41,825 nt of DNA. It comes from Clostridiales bacterium (GTDB lineage: Bacteria > Bacillota > Clostridia > Christensenellales > JAISNN01). The stretch lies in assembly GCA_031289755.1 (NCBI GenBank), contig JAITOU010000010.1:1-41825 (forward strand), in the 5' to 3' direction. Below are positions 1-7,496 of the stretch, one piece after another. A model generated the notes under the pieces. The model had not been told where the DNA came from. It ran no database searches and was given only the letters and a program-made list of their open reading frames with translations. The position numbers and the translations under genes are program-made. The number at the start of each line of letters is the position of its first letter. Position 1 is the stretch's first letter.

Positions 1-455
1 TAAAAATATGCAAAAAACACATAACCGACGGTCATTATGACAAATCTGATTATGACGACGTAGTTTATAAAGATAAACGGAAATTTTATAAATAAAATCC
101 CGAATAAAGCCGCGATGAGATTTGCCGCCGTCGCAAATAATTCTAAATAAAGCGACGCGTAGGCTTTATCAAATTTTATTCCGTATTTAAAGGTGGTAAA
201 ATTTAAAATCATTCTGCACGCAAAGAAGATTAGCGCGGCATTGAGATACGCGGTGACAAGCATATATATGTACACTCCGGCGGTATCGAGAGTTTGAATA
301 AATTCCGCCGACGAGGCAATTACCGCCGCCGTATAGGCGTCCGCTCTCAAAAGAAAAAAATCTCCCAAAAAAAACGATAAACCGAAAAGCGCAAAGACAA
401 TAGCCGGATGCACCTTTTTTAATTTTTCTATAATTTTTTTGATTTTTTGAGACAT
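1..455 (-). CDS. Multi-pass membrane protein of unknown function (partial, runs off left edge)
   Basis: The frame is open from the ATG at 455 to the window edge, giving 151 visible residues with no stop. The start is Lys-rich (MSQKIKKIIEKLKK). About four hydrophobic segments follow, near residues 16-32, 61-82, 103-123 and 128-150, so this is an integral membrane protein. I do not recognise a family. An ATG at 455 is preceded by AGAGGT five bases upstream. An in-frame ATG at 485 overlaps the holA stop as ATGA but has no ribosome site, so I prefer 455. It lies directly downstream of holA on the same strand and is probably cotranscribed with it. The usual holA neighbour rpsT is not visible here. 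Confidence 0.6.
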   Translation of the reverse strand, partial: MSQKIKKIIEKLKKVHPAIVFALFGLSFFLGDFFLLRADAYTAAVIASSAEFIQTLDTAGVYIYMLVTAYLNAALIFFACRMILNFTTFKYGIKFDKAYASLYLELFATAANLIAALFGILFIKFPFIFINYVVIIRFVIMTVGYVFFAYF

Positions 456-481
456 GATACCTCTTTTGCCGACGACCGAAG

Positions 482-1435
482 TCATATTGTCAATAAATAA
501 GAAAAGGATAATTCCAAAGCGGCTTTTTCGCTCAATGCTCCGCTCTTGAATAAATATTCGTTTAAAGCGAGATTGTCTACGATTTTTTTGACTTTGAGCT
601 TGGTAAAATTTGCCGACAAGCGGCGCGCCAACGTTATCGGATATTCCTTTGCCTTAAAAAGCGCCGCCAGCTCTCCGTCGCTCAAATCCGACAACATCGT
701 GTGCAATATCCTACGGAATTGCGACGTTATCATCGACAACAAAAATGCCGGAGCTTCGCCTCTGCCGATAAGTATATTATAAATCCTGACGGAATTTTTA
801 TTATCCTTTTTTGCAAGATAATTTGTCAGCTCAAACACCTGAAACTCCGTATCGGGAGCGACACATTCAGTCACGTCACTATCCCTTACAATCCTTCCGG
901 ACGCATAAGACGTAAGCTTCTCCGCTTCGACATGGATTTTCATCATGTCCGTTCCGCAGTATTTTATGAGAAGCGACGCCGCCGACGGCTCTATGTCGTA
1001 GCCCTTTGCCGTAAGCAGATTTTTGAGCCACCTTGCGACAAAGCCTTCGCCCGGAAAATCACAGACGACAATTTGGGCGTATTTTTCGAGAAATTTGAAC
1101 AAGGACGCGCCGTCGTCTATGACGAGAACGGTCGCCGCACACGGATTTTTTGCGTATTCCGCCAAAAGCGTCTTGTCGGCTTCGGCGAGCTTGCCGCCGT
1201 AAGCCGCTCTAAAATATATGACCTTTTTGCTCTCAAAAAAAGAAAACGTGTCCGCCGCAGATACGATGTCCGATACCTTTGCGTCCTCTTCAAATCTGAT
1301 ATAATCTATATCGAAGGACTCCGACGGAAGAATGCTCTTGATTTTTTTTATAACACCGTCTTTGAGATATGCGTCGCCGCCTCTCAATATATACAACGGA
1401 TATAATTCTTTCACATCAAATTCAAGCGCGTTCAT
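482..1435 (-). CDS. holA: DNA polymerase III subunit delta (HolA)
   Basis: This 317-residue protein matches the HolA family in length and in its N-terminal pattern, LYPLYILRGGDAYLKDG, which is the degenerate nucleotide-binding start of clamp-loader delta subunits. The C-terminal part (about residues 200-317) has the helical collar-domain look, including LLSMITSQFRRIL. HolA opens the beta sliding clamp as part of the clamp-loader complex at the replication fork. The start ATG at 1435 has AGAGG five bases upstream. A promoter lies just ahead at 1465-1493. The TGA stop overlaps a possible ATG of the downstream membrane protein. Identification rests on motif and length only, but the fit is good. 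Confidence 0.9.
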   Translation of the reverse strand: MNALEFDVKELYPLYILRGGDAYLKDGVIKKIKSILPSESFDIDYIRFEEDAKVSDIVSAADTFSFFESKKVIYFRAAYGGKLAEADKTLLAEYAKNPCAATVLVIDDGASLFKFLEKYAQIVVCDFPGEGFVARWLKNLLTAKGYDIEPSAASLLIKYCGTDMMKIHVEAEKLTSYASGRIVRDSDVTECVAPDTEFQVFELTNYLAKKDNKNSVRIYNILIGRGEAPAFLLSMITSQFRRILHTMLSDLSDGELAALFKAKEYPITLARRLSANFTKLKVKKIVDNLALNEYLFKSGALSEKAALELSFSYLLTI

Positions 1436-1464
1436 TTGACCTCTGTATTGTAATTCTAAATGAT

Positions 1465-1493
1465 ATTATATCATTTTAATATTTTTAAGTAAA
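1465..1493 (-). promoter_or_regulatory. SigA-type promoter of holA
   Basis: Read on the minus strand, TTTACT (1493-1488) and TATAAT (1470-1465) are separated by 17 bases and lie about 30 bases upstream of the holA ATG. Apart from the hairpin at 1503-1527 and the tRNA promoter at 1647, nothing gene-like is visible between 1436 and 1744. Confidence 0.6.
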
Positions 1494-1502
1494 GAAAACA
1501 CC

Positions 1503-1527
1503 GCGTAAATTAGATAAAATTTTACGC
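1503..1527. repeat. Short hairpin, fragment of a dispersed palindromic repeat
   Basis: GCGTAAA at 1503-1509 pairs with TTTACGC at 1521-1527, and a CTTTTTT run follows at 1533-1539. It could therefore terminate a plus-strand transcript, although none is evident. The segment GCGTAAAT(T)AGATAAAATT matches the arm of the longer palindrome at 2855-2922 with one substitution, so it looks like a relic of the same repeat family. Confidence 0.45.
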
Positions 1528-1646
1528 CGCGTCTTTTTTGCTGTAAAACGCATTCTTATACGCGTGTATTTGATGTACGGTTTTAAATTTGATACCTTTT
1601 ATTTTCTCCAAAAACAAAAAAACAAACAAAACTTACCCCAAATAAA

Positions 1647-1675
1647 TTGACAATCTTTCCGCTATGAGATATACT
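1647..1675 (+). promoter_or_regulatory. Consensus promoter for tRNA-Arg
   Basis: TTGACA (1647-1652) and TATACT (1670-1675) are separated by exactly 17 bases and point towards the tRNA that begins at 1745. This is the expected strong SigA-type promoter for a stable RNA. Confidence 0.65.
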
Positions 1676-1744
1676 ATATTTCGCTGAAAATTAATTTTAT
1701 ACAGACATCAAAACCAATGCCCCTACCGCCCCACAATTTTATAT

Positions 1745-1821
1745 GCGCTTGTAGCTCAGTTGGATAGAGCGTTCGGCTACGAACCGTAAGGTCGGGGATT
1801 CGAGTTCCTCCAGGCGCACCA
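1745..1821 (+). tRNA. tRNA-Arg (anticodon ACG)
   Basis: The cloverleaf is complete. The acceptor stem GCGCTTG/CAGGCGC has one G-U pair. The anticodon loop CTACGAA reads ACG, which decodes CGN after A34 deamination. The T loop is TTCGAGT, and CCA is encoded at 1819-1821. A terminator follows at 1841. tRNA genes are common integration sites and accessory genes follow this one, but I see no repeat of its 3' end within the window. Confidence 0.97.
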
Positions 1822-1840
1822 AATACGGTATTTTTACCGC

Positions 1841-1872
1841 AAAAGAACACTTATATATAGCGTTCTTTTTTA
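1841..1872 (+). terminator. Terminator of tRNA-Arg
   Basis: AAAAGAAC (1841-1848) pairs with GTTCTTTT (1862-1869) and the T run continues after it. It lies 20 bases downstream of the tRNA. Confidence 0.65.
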
Positions 1873-1897
1873 TTTTCCGTTTATCCCCTTTTTTGCA

Positions 1898-1941
1898 TTG
1901 TCAAAAAACAAGAAACACACCTGCTTTGTCGGTGTGTTTCT
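1898..1941 (-). terminator. Terminator of the fic gene
   Basis: On the minus strand AGAAACACACC (1941-1931) pairs with GGTGTGTTTCT (1921-1911) and is followed by TTGTTTTTTG. It lies immediately after the fic stop codon. The 11-bp stem is perfect. Confidence 0.8.
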
Positions 1942-1945
1942 GATT

Positions 1946-2815
1946 TTATTCGTCCGATATCGGATTATTCGGAATGAAATTTTTAAACATTTCATTCCAT
2001 ACACCCATGCTTTTTAATTCGCTCTCGGCTAACAGCTTCGCCATACCTTCCGTCTTGCTTTCCAAACGCGAGCTATACTTGGCTTTTATGTCGTAGTCCT
2101 TCAAGGCGGCATAATAGCGACTTCTTTCTTCATACCTGACATCAATCGGCAATAAGCCGGTGTATATCATTTCATAAATCAACAAAAGCCTGCCCGTTCT
2201 TCCGTTTCCGTCTATAAAAGGATGTATTTTTTCAAACTCGATATGATGCCGTGCAAGGTTATTAAAAAGACTATACCAATCCGGCGCAACATCATTTTCC
2301 TTTATGCTCTTATTAACTTCCATATCCTTTTGAATTGCTTCCGCATATTCTTTCATTTTATCGGAAACCAAATCCGCAGGACAAGGCGTAAAAGTAATAT
2401 TAAACATATCTCCGATATAAACCTGTTCTTGCCTATATTGTCCGGCGTTTTCTTGTCCCGAAAGTATGAATTGATGTATTTTTTTTATTAAAGCTTCACT
2501 AATCGCTTGATTGTTTTTTAACGCCGCGTAAAGAAAATCAAACCCCTTCTTGTATCCGACAATCTCTTGATGTTCCTCAAAACTTCTCGCGCTCGACGTC
2601 ACGCCTTCCTTTAATAATAAGCGCGTTTCATCGTATGTAAAAGAATTTCCCTCGATAGCATTTGAATTGTGGCTTGCCGATATTGAAAACTCCTCTAAAT
2701 ACCGTTTAACGGCATCCGAATTTAGAGGGCGCATACTCTTCATAATCTTGTAATGCCTATCTATCTCGTTTATTATATCTTGGTATTTTGCTTGCGTTTC
2801 CGTTGGCGTTGACAT
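1946..2815 (-). CDS. Fic-domain protein (probable AMP transferase)
   Basis: Fic enzymes transfer AMP, and in some members other nucleotide parts, onto hydroxyl groups of target proteins. The signature HPFIDGNGRTGR lies near residue 198, with the catalytic His and the Asn/Gly/Arg phosphate-binding residues intact. The inhibitory motif [S/T]xxxE[G/N] is present upstream as SNAIEGN (about residues 53-59), so this is a self-inhibited class II Fic. At 289 residues it has the usual length for a free-standing Fic-DOC protein with an N-terminal Fic_N region. The ATG at 2815 follows AGGCGG. The gene has its own promoter (2925-2953), a large palindrome at the 5' end of the transcript, and a terminator, so it is monocistronic. 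No clear antitoxin gene is adjacent. The cellular target is unknown. Confidence 0.9.
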   Translation of the reverse strand: MSTPTETQAKYQDIINEIDRHYKIMKSMRPLNSDAVKRYLEEFSISASHNSNAIEGNSFTYDETRLLLKEGVTSSARSFEEHQEIVGYKKGFDFLYAALKNNQAISEALIKKIHQFILSGQENAGQYRQEQVYIGDMFNITFTPCPADLVSDKMKEYAEAIQKDMEVNKSIKENDVAPDWYSLFNNLARHHIEFEKIHPFIDGNGRTGRLLLIYEMIYTGLLPIDVRYEERSRYYAALKDYDIKAKYSSRLESKTEGMAKLLAESELKSMGVWNEMFKNFIPNNPISDE

Positions 2816-2854
2816 ATATTTTGCCGCCTTTCAGTTTTTTTGTAATTGATACTT

Positions 2855-2922
2855 AGGCAACACTGCGTAAATCAGATAAAATTTTAAGCTTAAAATTTTA
2901 TCTGATTAATGCGGTGTTGCCT
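2855..2922. repeat. 68-bp near-perfect palindrome upstream of fic
   Basis: The segment is an inverted repeat centred on AAGCTT (2886-2891), with arms of about 34 bp and only three non-Watson-Crick positions, two of them G-U. The outer ends read AGGCAACAC...GTGTTGCCT. It starts at the predicted transcription start of fic, so it would fold into a long hairpin at the very 5' end of that mRNA. The same outer arms recur at 19429-19456 and part of the inner arm recurs at 1503. Nothing gene-like is seen from 2971 to 3136. Confidence 0.85.
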
Positions 2923-2924
2923 TA

Positions 2925-2953
2925 ATTATAATACATAATATCGATAATATCAA
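2925..2953 (-). promoter_or_regulatory. Promoter of fic (copy 1 of a shared cassette)
   Basis: On the minus strand TTGATA (2953-2948) and TATAAT (2930-2925) are separated by 17 bases. The spacer carries tandem GATATTAT units. The same arrangement, including flanking TTTTT and TACTGC, recurs at 6354-6382 ahead of the kinase/MATE operon. Confidence 0.7.
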
Positions 2954-3136
2954 ATGATTTTTCTACTGCTATCCGATAAGCTTCTCTGCACCTTGCCTGC
3001 AAAGTATCGGACTGTTAGGCAATGCAACGCAGGCAGGCGCAACAAAGAGACAAAATATGCCGACAGTGCGTAACGTCCACACACGCAATAGATTCCCCCC
3101 GATATTTTTTCGGAATATGCTTCCGATTTTAACGGT

Positions 3137-3766
3137 TTATCTTTCCTTCAAAAAAGCCTTTAAACAATTCATTCGTGCTTCAAACTCATATCGAGTCAGT
3201 ACGGTTTCTTTTTTATTCTCTGCGCCGATTGAATGTAAAATATAAATCTCAGGACACGCGATTATTGCATTCCTATACGGAGGATTTTGAATTGCGCCGA
3301 TATACAGCTCATCAAGAAAATTATCATAGTCATTGCTATTTCTGACAATTTCCTTGCCTTGCCAAAACAAAAGCCCCGTTTCTTTCCAATCATATTCAGA
3401 AAGACAACCTGCATTTTTCGCATCGATTCAGCTATATGTCAGAATAATATCTTGTTTATCTATATCCTTAAACTTTAAGCATTGCAAAACAGCTTCTATA
3501 CTCCGCGCCTTTTTACCTTTAAAAATAAATTCATAGGGAAACAAATTAGACAGACACCTTGAAAAAGGATTATTTAACTTATATCCGACATTTATCCATT
3601 TGTCCGTTATCGCCGTTGTATTATCGTCTTTATCCTTAACAAGTAAATCTACGCAATAAATCTCAAGCCCCTTAGCTTCCAACGCAAGCTGCCGAAATTT
3701 GAAATTATTTTTAAAGTCCTTAAATGCGCTTAATTCTTCTTGTATTTCACCGTACAATTTACCCAT
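3137..3766 (-). pseudogene. NADAR-like protein gene interrupted by an in-frame TGA
   Basis: The reading frame from ATG 3766 to the stop at 3137 codes for about 208 residues but contains one TGA at 3430-3428, between ITLTYS-like and IDAKNAG sequence. Both sides are in the same frame and read as one protein. The first part has NNPFSRCLSNLFPYEF and GKKARSIEAVLQCLKF. The second has KETGLLFWQGK and ends HSIGAENKKETVLTRYEFE. The pattern LSN-x-P-x-x-F...G...S-x-E-x-x-x-Q-x-x-KF resembles NADAR (YbiA-like) proteins, which act on ADP-ribose linkages. That assignment is tentative. A good promoter (3788-3816) remains, so the inactivation may be recent, or the TGA may be an assembly error. TGA is used as an ordinary stop elsewhere in the window, so recoding is unlikely. 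Confidence 0.55.
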
Positions 3767-3787
3767 AAAACCTGCTTCCTGTTAAAT

Positions 3788-3816
3788 ATTATAGCATAAG
3801 ATTTATGGCGCGTCAA
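3788..3816 (-). promoter_or_regulatory. Promoter of the NADAR-like gene
   Basis: On the minus strand TTGACG (3816-3811) and TATAAT (3793-3788) have a 17-base spacer, about 20 bases ahead of the ATG at 3766. It lies between this gene and the end of the MATE gene, so the NADAR-like gene has its own start of transcription. Confidence 0.6.
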
Positions 3817-3823
3817 CGGGAAA

Positions 3824-5161
3824 TCACAGCTGCGCCGAAACAACGCCGTTATATCTCTTAAAAAAGATAAATACCGCGACTGCGGCAATCGCGCTTGCCG
3901 CTATTCCCGCAAGCGGAAAAGAAATCCATATCGTCGCCGCTCCCGACAGTTCGGCAAAAAGAAGAGCCAAAGGCGGAACAAAAATGAAGCTCGCGGCAAA
4001 CATCAAAACGGCGGCAAATCTCTTGCCGGTCGATTGCAAAAGCACTCCGGTTGCCGACGGCAAAAACATAAAAGGCAGTGCGGCGGCTATCCATCTGAGC
4101 GTAGGTACTCCGGCATCGAGAAGCGCGTTATCCGACGTCAAGATTTTCAATAAAATTCGCGGCGCAAATTCGCAAATTATCAGCGGCACGACGGCGGCGG
4201 CAAACGAAAACAGCACGGTATATTTCATAGCGTTTTTTACACGCTCCGGCTTGCCCGCTCCGTAATTGTAGCCGGCTATCGGCTGCAAGGCTTGCGTAAT
4301 AGCCGTAAACGGTACTATGCAAAACATAAAAATTTTACTGACGATACCGTATATTATTTGAAGCTCGCCGCCGCCGACCTCCTTAAATACGTTATTCAAG
4401 AGAGCCATGCCTACGGCAATCGAGCCGTTTTGAACAAGCGAAGGCAAGCCGGTAGTCAAGATGTCGCCGAGCGTTTTGCCGCTCCACCGTGCGCCTTTAA
4501 AATCTAACGACGAAAATTTAAAAAAGAAAAGCATAGCGGTGATAACGCTCGTCGCCTGGCACGCAACCGTAGCGTATGCCGCACCTTTAACGCCAAGCTT
4601 AAAACCGAAAATCAAAACTGCGTCTAAAATTATATTTACCGAAATAGGAATTACCCATTGAAGCAGAGCGAAAAGCATTTTGCCTTCCGCACGCATCACG
4701 GACGAAAAGCCTGTGGAAAAAACATTGCCTATCAAAAGTATCGTCAAATATTGCTTCGCATATATTTTTAGATTGTCCGCCGTACCCAAAAGCTTTAAAA
4801 GCGGGTCGATAAAAATCAGTCCGAGCGCGGTAATGACAAGCGCGGCAGTCCAAAAAGCAACCGCCGCACCAAAGACCGTTTCGCCGGCTTTTTTCGCGTC
4901 GTTTTTGCCGAGCAGCCGTGAAACCAAAACCGCCGCGCCGCCGCCTACCGTCGCGGCGATTGCGCCTTGCAATACCGTAAACGGCAATACCGAAGTGATA
5001 CCGCCGAGCGCCTCCGCACTTATTCCGCGCCCGATAAAAACCGCATCGGTCAGCATATATACGCTATTTAAGGCAAGCGCGATAAAGGCAGTCAACGAAT
5101 AGCTCAGTATCAGACGCGGAATGCTTTTTTGCTCTAAATCTTTGAGCTTATCTCCTTTCAT
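3824..5161 (-). CDS. MATE family multidrug/Na+ (H+) antiporter
   Basis: This 445-residue protein is almost entirely hydrophobic, with about twelve membrane spans in two MatE halves. The N-terminal half begins IPRLILSYSLTAFIALALNS and contains MLTDAVFIGRGISAEALGG, the typical first-repeat pattern of MATE exporters in Clostridia. The length is normal. MATE proteins use cation gradients to expel cationic drugs and metabolites across the cytoplasmic membrane. Its ATG overlaps the stop codon of the upstream kinase gene (ATGA at 5161-5158), so the two are translationally coupled. Pairing with an APH-type kinase suggests a resistance or metabolite-handling operon. The substrate cannot be deduced from sequence. 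Confidence 0.9.
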   Translation of the reverse strand: MKGDKLKDLEQKSIPRLILSYSLTAFIALALNSVYMLTDAVFIGRGISAEALGGITSVLPFTVLQGAIAATVGGGAAVLVSRLLGKNDAKKAGETVFGAAVAFWTAALVITALGLIFIDPLLKLLGTADNLKIYAKQYLTILLIGNVFSTGFSSVMRAEGKMLFALLQWVIPISVNIILDAVLIFGFKLGVKGAAYATVACQATSVITAMLFFFKFSSLDFKGARWSGKTLGDILTTGLPSLVQNGSIAVGMALLNNVFKEVGGGELQIIYGIVSKIFMFCIVPFTAITQALQPIAGYNYGAGKPERVKNAMKYTVLFSFAAAVVPLIICEFAPRILLKILTSDNALLDAGVPTLRWIAAALPFMFLPSATGVLLQSTGKRFAAVLMFAASFIFVPPLALLFAELSGAATIWISFPLAGIAASAIAAVAVFIFFKRYNGVVSAQL

Positions 5162-6159
5162 TTTGACAACCTTTTTAATGCCGAAAACGCAATTTTCGCG
5201 AATAGCTTATAAACGAAAGTGCCGGACAAATATGTGAGGTCAAAAAATTTTCCGAAGCCCTTAAAGCGCGAAAAACGCTCCGTATACATTATTACGGCAA
5301 GATATGCCTTCATAAGGTTGTAACGGATTTCCGCTTCCTTGCCCATAATTATCGGCGCGTCGGCATGGCGGTTGTAGAGTGAAACAATGCTTTTTTTCGC
5401 AAAGGTTTTTAATGTTTCGGGCATTATAAAGTCGCCTATCGGGTCGCCCCAAAAGCCGCGTTCAAGGTCAAGAACGGCAAGCCGTATTCCGCTCGGCGTT
5501 CTCTCGCAGAAGAGATTCATCGAATGCAAATCAAAATTTACCAATGCGCACGGCACGTCTTTTAACGCAAAACTAAGCTTGTCTATGTATGTCAGCAGTT
5601 TTTGACCGACCCTGCATTTTTTGCCGTAAAAAGCCGCGTCGTCTATCAGTATTTGAGTCATGCGCTTCAAACCGTCTTGCCAATTATCCGAAAGCCCCGC
5701 TTGCTCATAACCGTAGCCTACGCCTTTTATTTTGTGAAATTCCGACAAAATCCACGCCCATTGTTCGTTGGCTTCGCTCCTTTCAAGGGGCGTTAGCTTC
5801 GCCTTATCAAGCCGTTCCCCGTCTAAAAAATCAATAATAAAATATGCGGTGGGGATAAGCCTTTCGCTAAAATCAGCAAAGATTATTTTTGGCGTTTTAA
5901 CGTCGGTTCGCTCGTTTAGCAAGCTGTAAAAGCTTACTTCCGACGCCATAATATTTCGCTCATGGGTCAAAACCTTTACGCTTTTTTCCGGAGCTATTTT
6001 GATAACGTATCTCTTGCCGTCCTTGCCGACCGCCGAAAAAACGCTGTTATAGCAGCCGTCCGAAAGCTCCTTTATATCGCTTACCGCGCCTATCTCCGCA
6101 GCCTTAAAAGCGGCTCTTATTTGGTCGTCCGTCACTTTAAATTTTGTTACACTCTTCAT
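5158..6159 (-). CDS. APH/choline-kinase family phosphotransferase
   Basis: The 333-residue protein has the protein-kinase-like fold pattern of aminoglycoside phosphotransferases. An N-lobe with YVIKIAPEKS (probable ATP lysine) is followed by the catalytic loop NFDLHSMN near residue 216 and the metal-binding AVLDLERGFWGDP near residue 231. The first position of the usual HGD is Asn here, but the catalytic Asp and the downstream Asn are kept. The family phosphorylates aminoglycosides, choline, homoserine, methylthioribose and similar small molecules, so the substrate stays open. The ATG at 6159 follows GAGGTGAC, a strong ribosome site. The gene is first in an operon with the MATE exporter, driven from 6354-6382 with a leader of about 188 bases. 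Confidence 0.75.
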   Translation of the reverse strand: MKSVTKFKVTDDQIRAAFKAAEIGAVSDIKELSDGCYNSVFSAVGKDGKRYVIKIAPEKSVKVLTHERNIMASEVSFYSLLNERTDVKTPKIIFADFSERLIPTAYFIIDFLDGERLDKAKLTPLERSEANEQWAWILSEFHKIKGVGYGYEQAGLSDNWQDGLKRMTQILIDDAAFYGKKCRVGQKLLTYIDKLSFALKDVPCALVNFDLHSMNLFCERTPSGIRLAVLDLERGFWGDPIGDFIMPETLKTFAKKSIVSLYNRHADAPIIMGKEAEIRYNLMKAYLAVIMYTERFSRFKGFGKFFDLTYLSGTFVYKLFAKIAFSALKRLSK

Positions 6160-6353
6160 ATTGTCACCTCGCTTGATGCCGACGTTTAAAGTAATGTCGT
6201 TAGATATGAGTATATTATATTTTGAATATTTTTTGTGTATATAAAATTAATTTTTTATATTTTTACAACCCAATAATATCTCGGTACTTTGCCGGCGTTT
6301 TCATCGGCTCTCTTTTCGCTTTTTTTGACTCTTATTCTATCTTTTATGATTTA

Positions 6354-6382
6354 ATTATAATACACAATATCGAGAATATCAA
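6354..6382 (-). promoter_or_regulatory. Promoter of kinase/MATE operon (copy 2 of shared cassette)
   Basis: On the minus strand TTGATA (6382-6377) and TATAAT (6359-6354) have a 17-base spacer nearly identical to that of the fic promoter at 2925-2953. The AT-rich leader 6160-6347 contains no recognisable riboswitch or open frame. Between 6383 and 6524 I see only an AT-rich palindrome near 6500-6517. Confidence 0.65.
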
Positions 6383-6524
6383 GTATTTTTTTTACTGCGC
6401 CTAAGTCTTATAAAATAAGAATATTTTTTGTACGGAATTTAAAAGCTTGACATAAATAGTTTTTAACTTTTTACAAACAAGAAAAATCTAATAGCACAAG
6501 AATTTTATATAAAATTCTGCTACG

Positions 6525-6550
6525 CCAAAAATGCGGAGCAAATGCTCCGC
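6525..6550 (-). terminator. Terminator of the YlxY-like gene
   Basis: On the minus strand GCGGAGCA (6550-6543) pairs with TGCTCCGC (6540-6533) across a two-base gap and is followed by ATTTTTGG. It lies about 37 bases after the stop codon. Confidence 0.65.
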
Positions 6551-6586
6551 AAACGATTGTTTTAATTCATTTAATAGCTTCTCAAA

Positions 6587-7291
6587 TCAAACTTCCGCGC
6601 TTATATTGACGGACACGGGGACGACGGAGAAACCGTGTTCTTTGAAGTATTGCAGAATGCGCGGCAGAGCTTCTAAGGTATGCGCCGTCGGGTGCATGAG
6701 AATAAGGTCGCCGTTTTTCATGTTTTTTGTGGCGCGTCCAAATGTCAGGTCGGGATTTTTGTCGCGCCAATCTATCGTGTCCTTGCTCCACATTATGACA
6801 TCGTATTTTAGCTCTGCGGCGGCTTTAAACATTTCTCCGCCGAGAGAACCTGACGGCGGCGCAAAAAGGCGAGTTTTAAATCCGCATATCGCTTCTATCA
6901 GCCGCTCCGTCATGACTATTTCATCATAATTCTCTTTGTAACCGAGCTTGGCGGCATCCTTGTGATTGTAGCCGTGATTTGCCAACTCGTGTCCTCTCTC
7001 ATATATATTTTTAATTAAATCGGGATTTCTCTTCGCAAATATTCCGCCGACAAAAAAAGTCGCTTTCGCTTCATAGCGTTCGCAAACTTCCATTATCGGC
7101 ACAATGTATTCCGCGCCTTCGTAAACATTTATCATCAGCGACACATACGGCTTTTCTCCGTTGCCCCTATAATACGCCCGATTATTTCCTGCCGCCGCCG
7201 CCGCGCCACCCGTCAACGCCGCCGCAAAAAGCGCAAGCACCACAAAAAATATGATAATATTGCCCGCCGTTCTCATACTTATATCTTTCAT
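6587..7291 (-). CDS. Polysaccharide-deacetylase-fold protein, YlxY/sporulation type
   Basis: The 234-residue protein has an N-terminal membrane anchor or signal (about residues 11-32) and a NodB-homology domain. The metal-binding HxxxH is present (NHGYNH), as are the WSKDTIDW motif and the last motif LILMHPTAHT. The first motif, normally TFDDG with the catalytic Asp pair, reads MINVYEGAEY, and RPPYG reads APPSG. This pattern (INV...GxEY and FAPPSG) is that of the YlxY subgroup of sporulation-associated deacetylase homologues, which are thought to have lost or altered catalysis. It would act outside the cytoplasmic membrane. Its neighbours give no operon. A second ATG five codons downstream is also possible. 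Confidence 0.75.
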   Translation of the reverse strand: MKDISMRTAGNIIIFFVVLALFAAALTGGAAAAAGNNRAYYRGNGEKPYVSLMINVYEGAEYIVPIMEVCERYEAKATFFVGGIFAKRNPDLIKNIYERGHELANHGYNHKDAAKLGYKENYDEIVMTERLIEAICGFKTRLFAPPSGSLGGEMFKAAAELKYDVIMWSKDTIDWRDKNPDLTFGRATKNMKNGDLILMHPTAHTLEALPRILQYFKEHGFSVVPVSVNISAEV

Positions 7292-7389
7292 TTCCCATAC
7301 CTGCCGAATAGTCTAATTTTAAATAAGCATAATTTATGTAATATTCTATGCGCCCACACCCCCAAAAATGAAAGCCCCGATAAATTTGC

Positions 7390-7430
7390 AAAAAACAAAA
7401 AAGCGACGGATAAATATGTATCATCGCTTT
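7390..7430 (-). terminator. Terminator downstream of the small partner gene (module 1)
   Basis: On the minus strand AAAGCGA (7430-7424) pairs with TCGCTT (7406-7401) and is followed by TTTTGTTTTTTGC. It lies about 66 bases after the stop at 7497. Confidence 0.5.
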
Positions 7431-7496
7431 AAGAATATAAACAAAATTACGCAGCTGTGCCTTACCTTTATTATTTTCCCCGTCACAAATTCGGCG

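Noticed and set aside
701..1405. Plus-strand open frame of 234 codons
   Set aside because: It is antisense to holA, Arg-rich, lacks a ribosome site and is a codon-bias shadow.
3428..3430. TGA read as selenocysteine or tryptophan
   Set aside because: TGA ends other genes here (for example holA and the DUF3298 gene), no SECIS-like hairpin is evident after it, and Gly is the likelier ancestral residue.
1946..3766. Fic plus NADAR-like gene as a two-gene toxin-antitoxin pair
   Set aside because: They have separate promoters, a gap of over 300 bases, and Fic carries its own inhibitory helix, so no obligate pairing is supported.
6160..6347. Riboswitch in the leader of the kinase/MATE operon
   Set aside because: The leader is AT-rich without any conserved aptamer motif or terminator/antiterminator pair that I can recognise.
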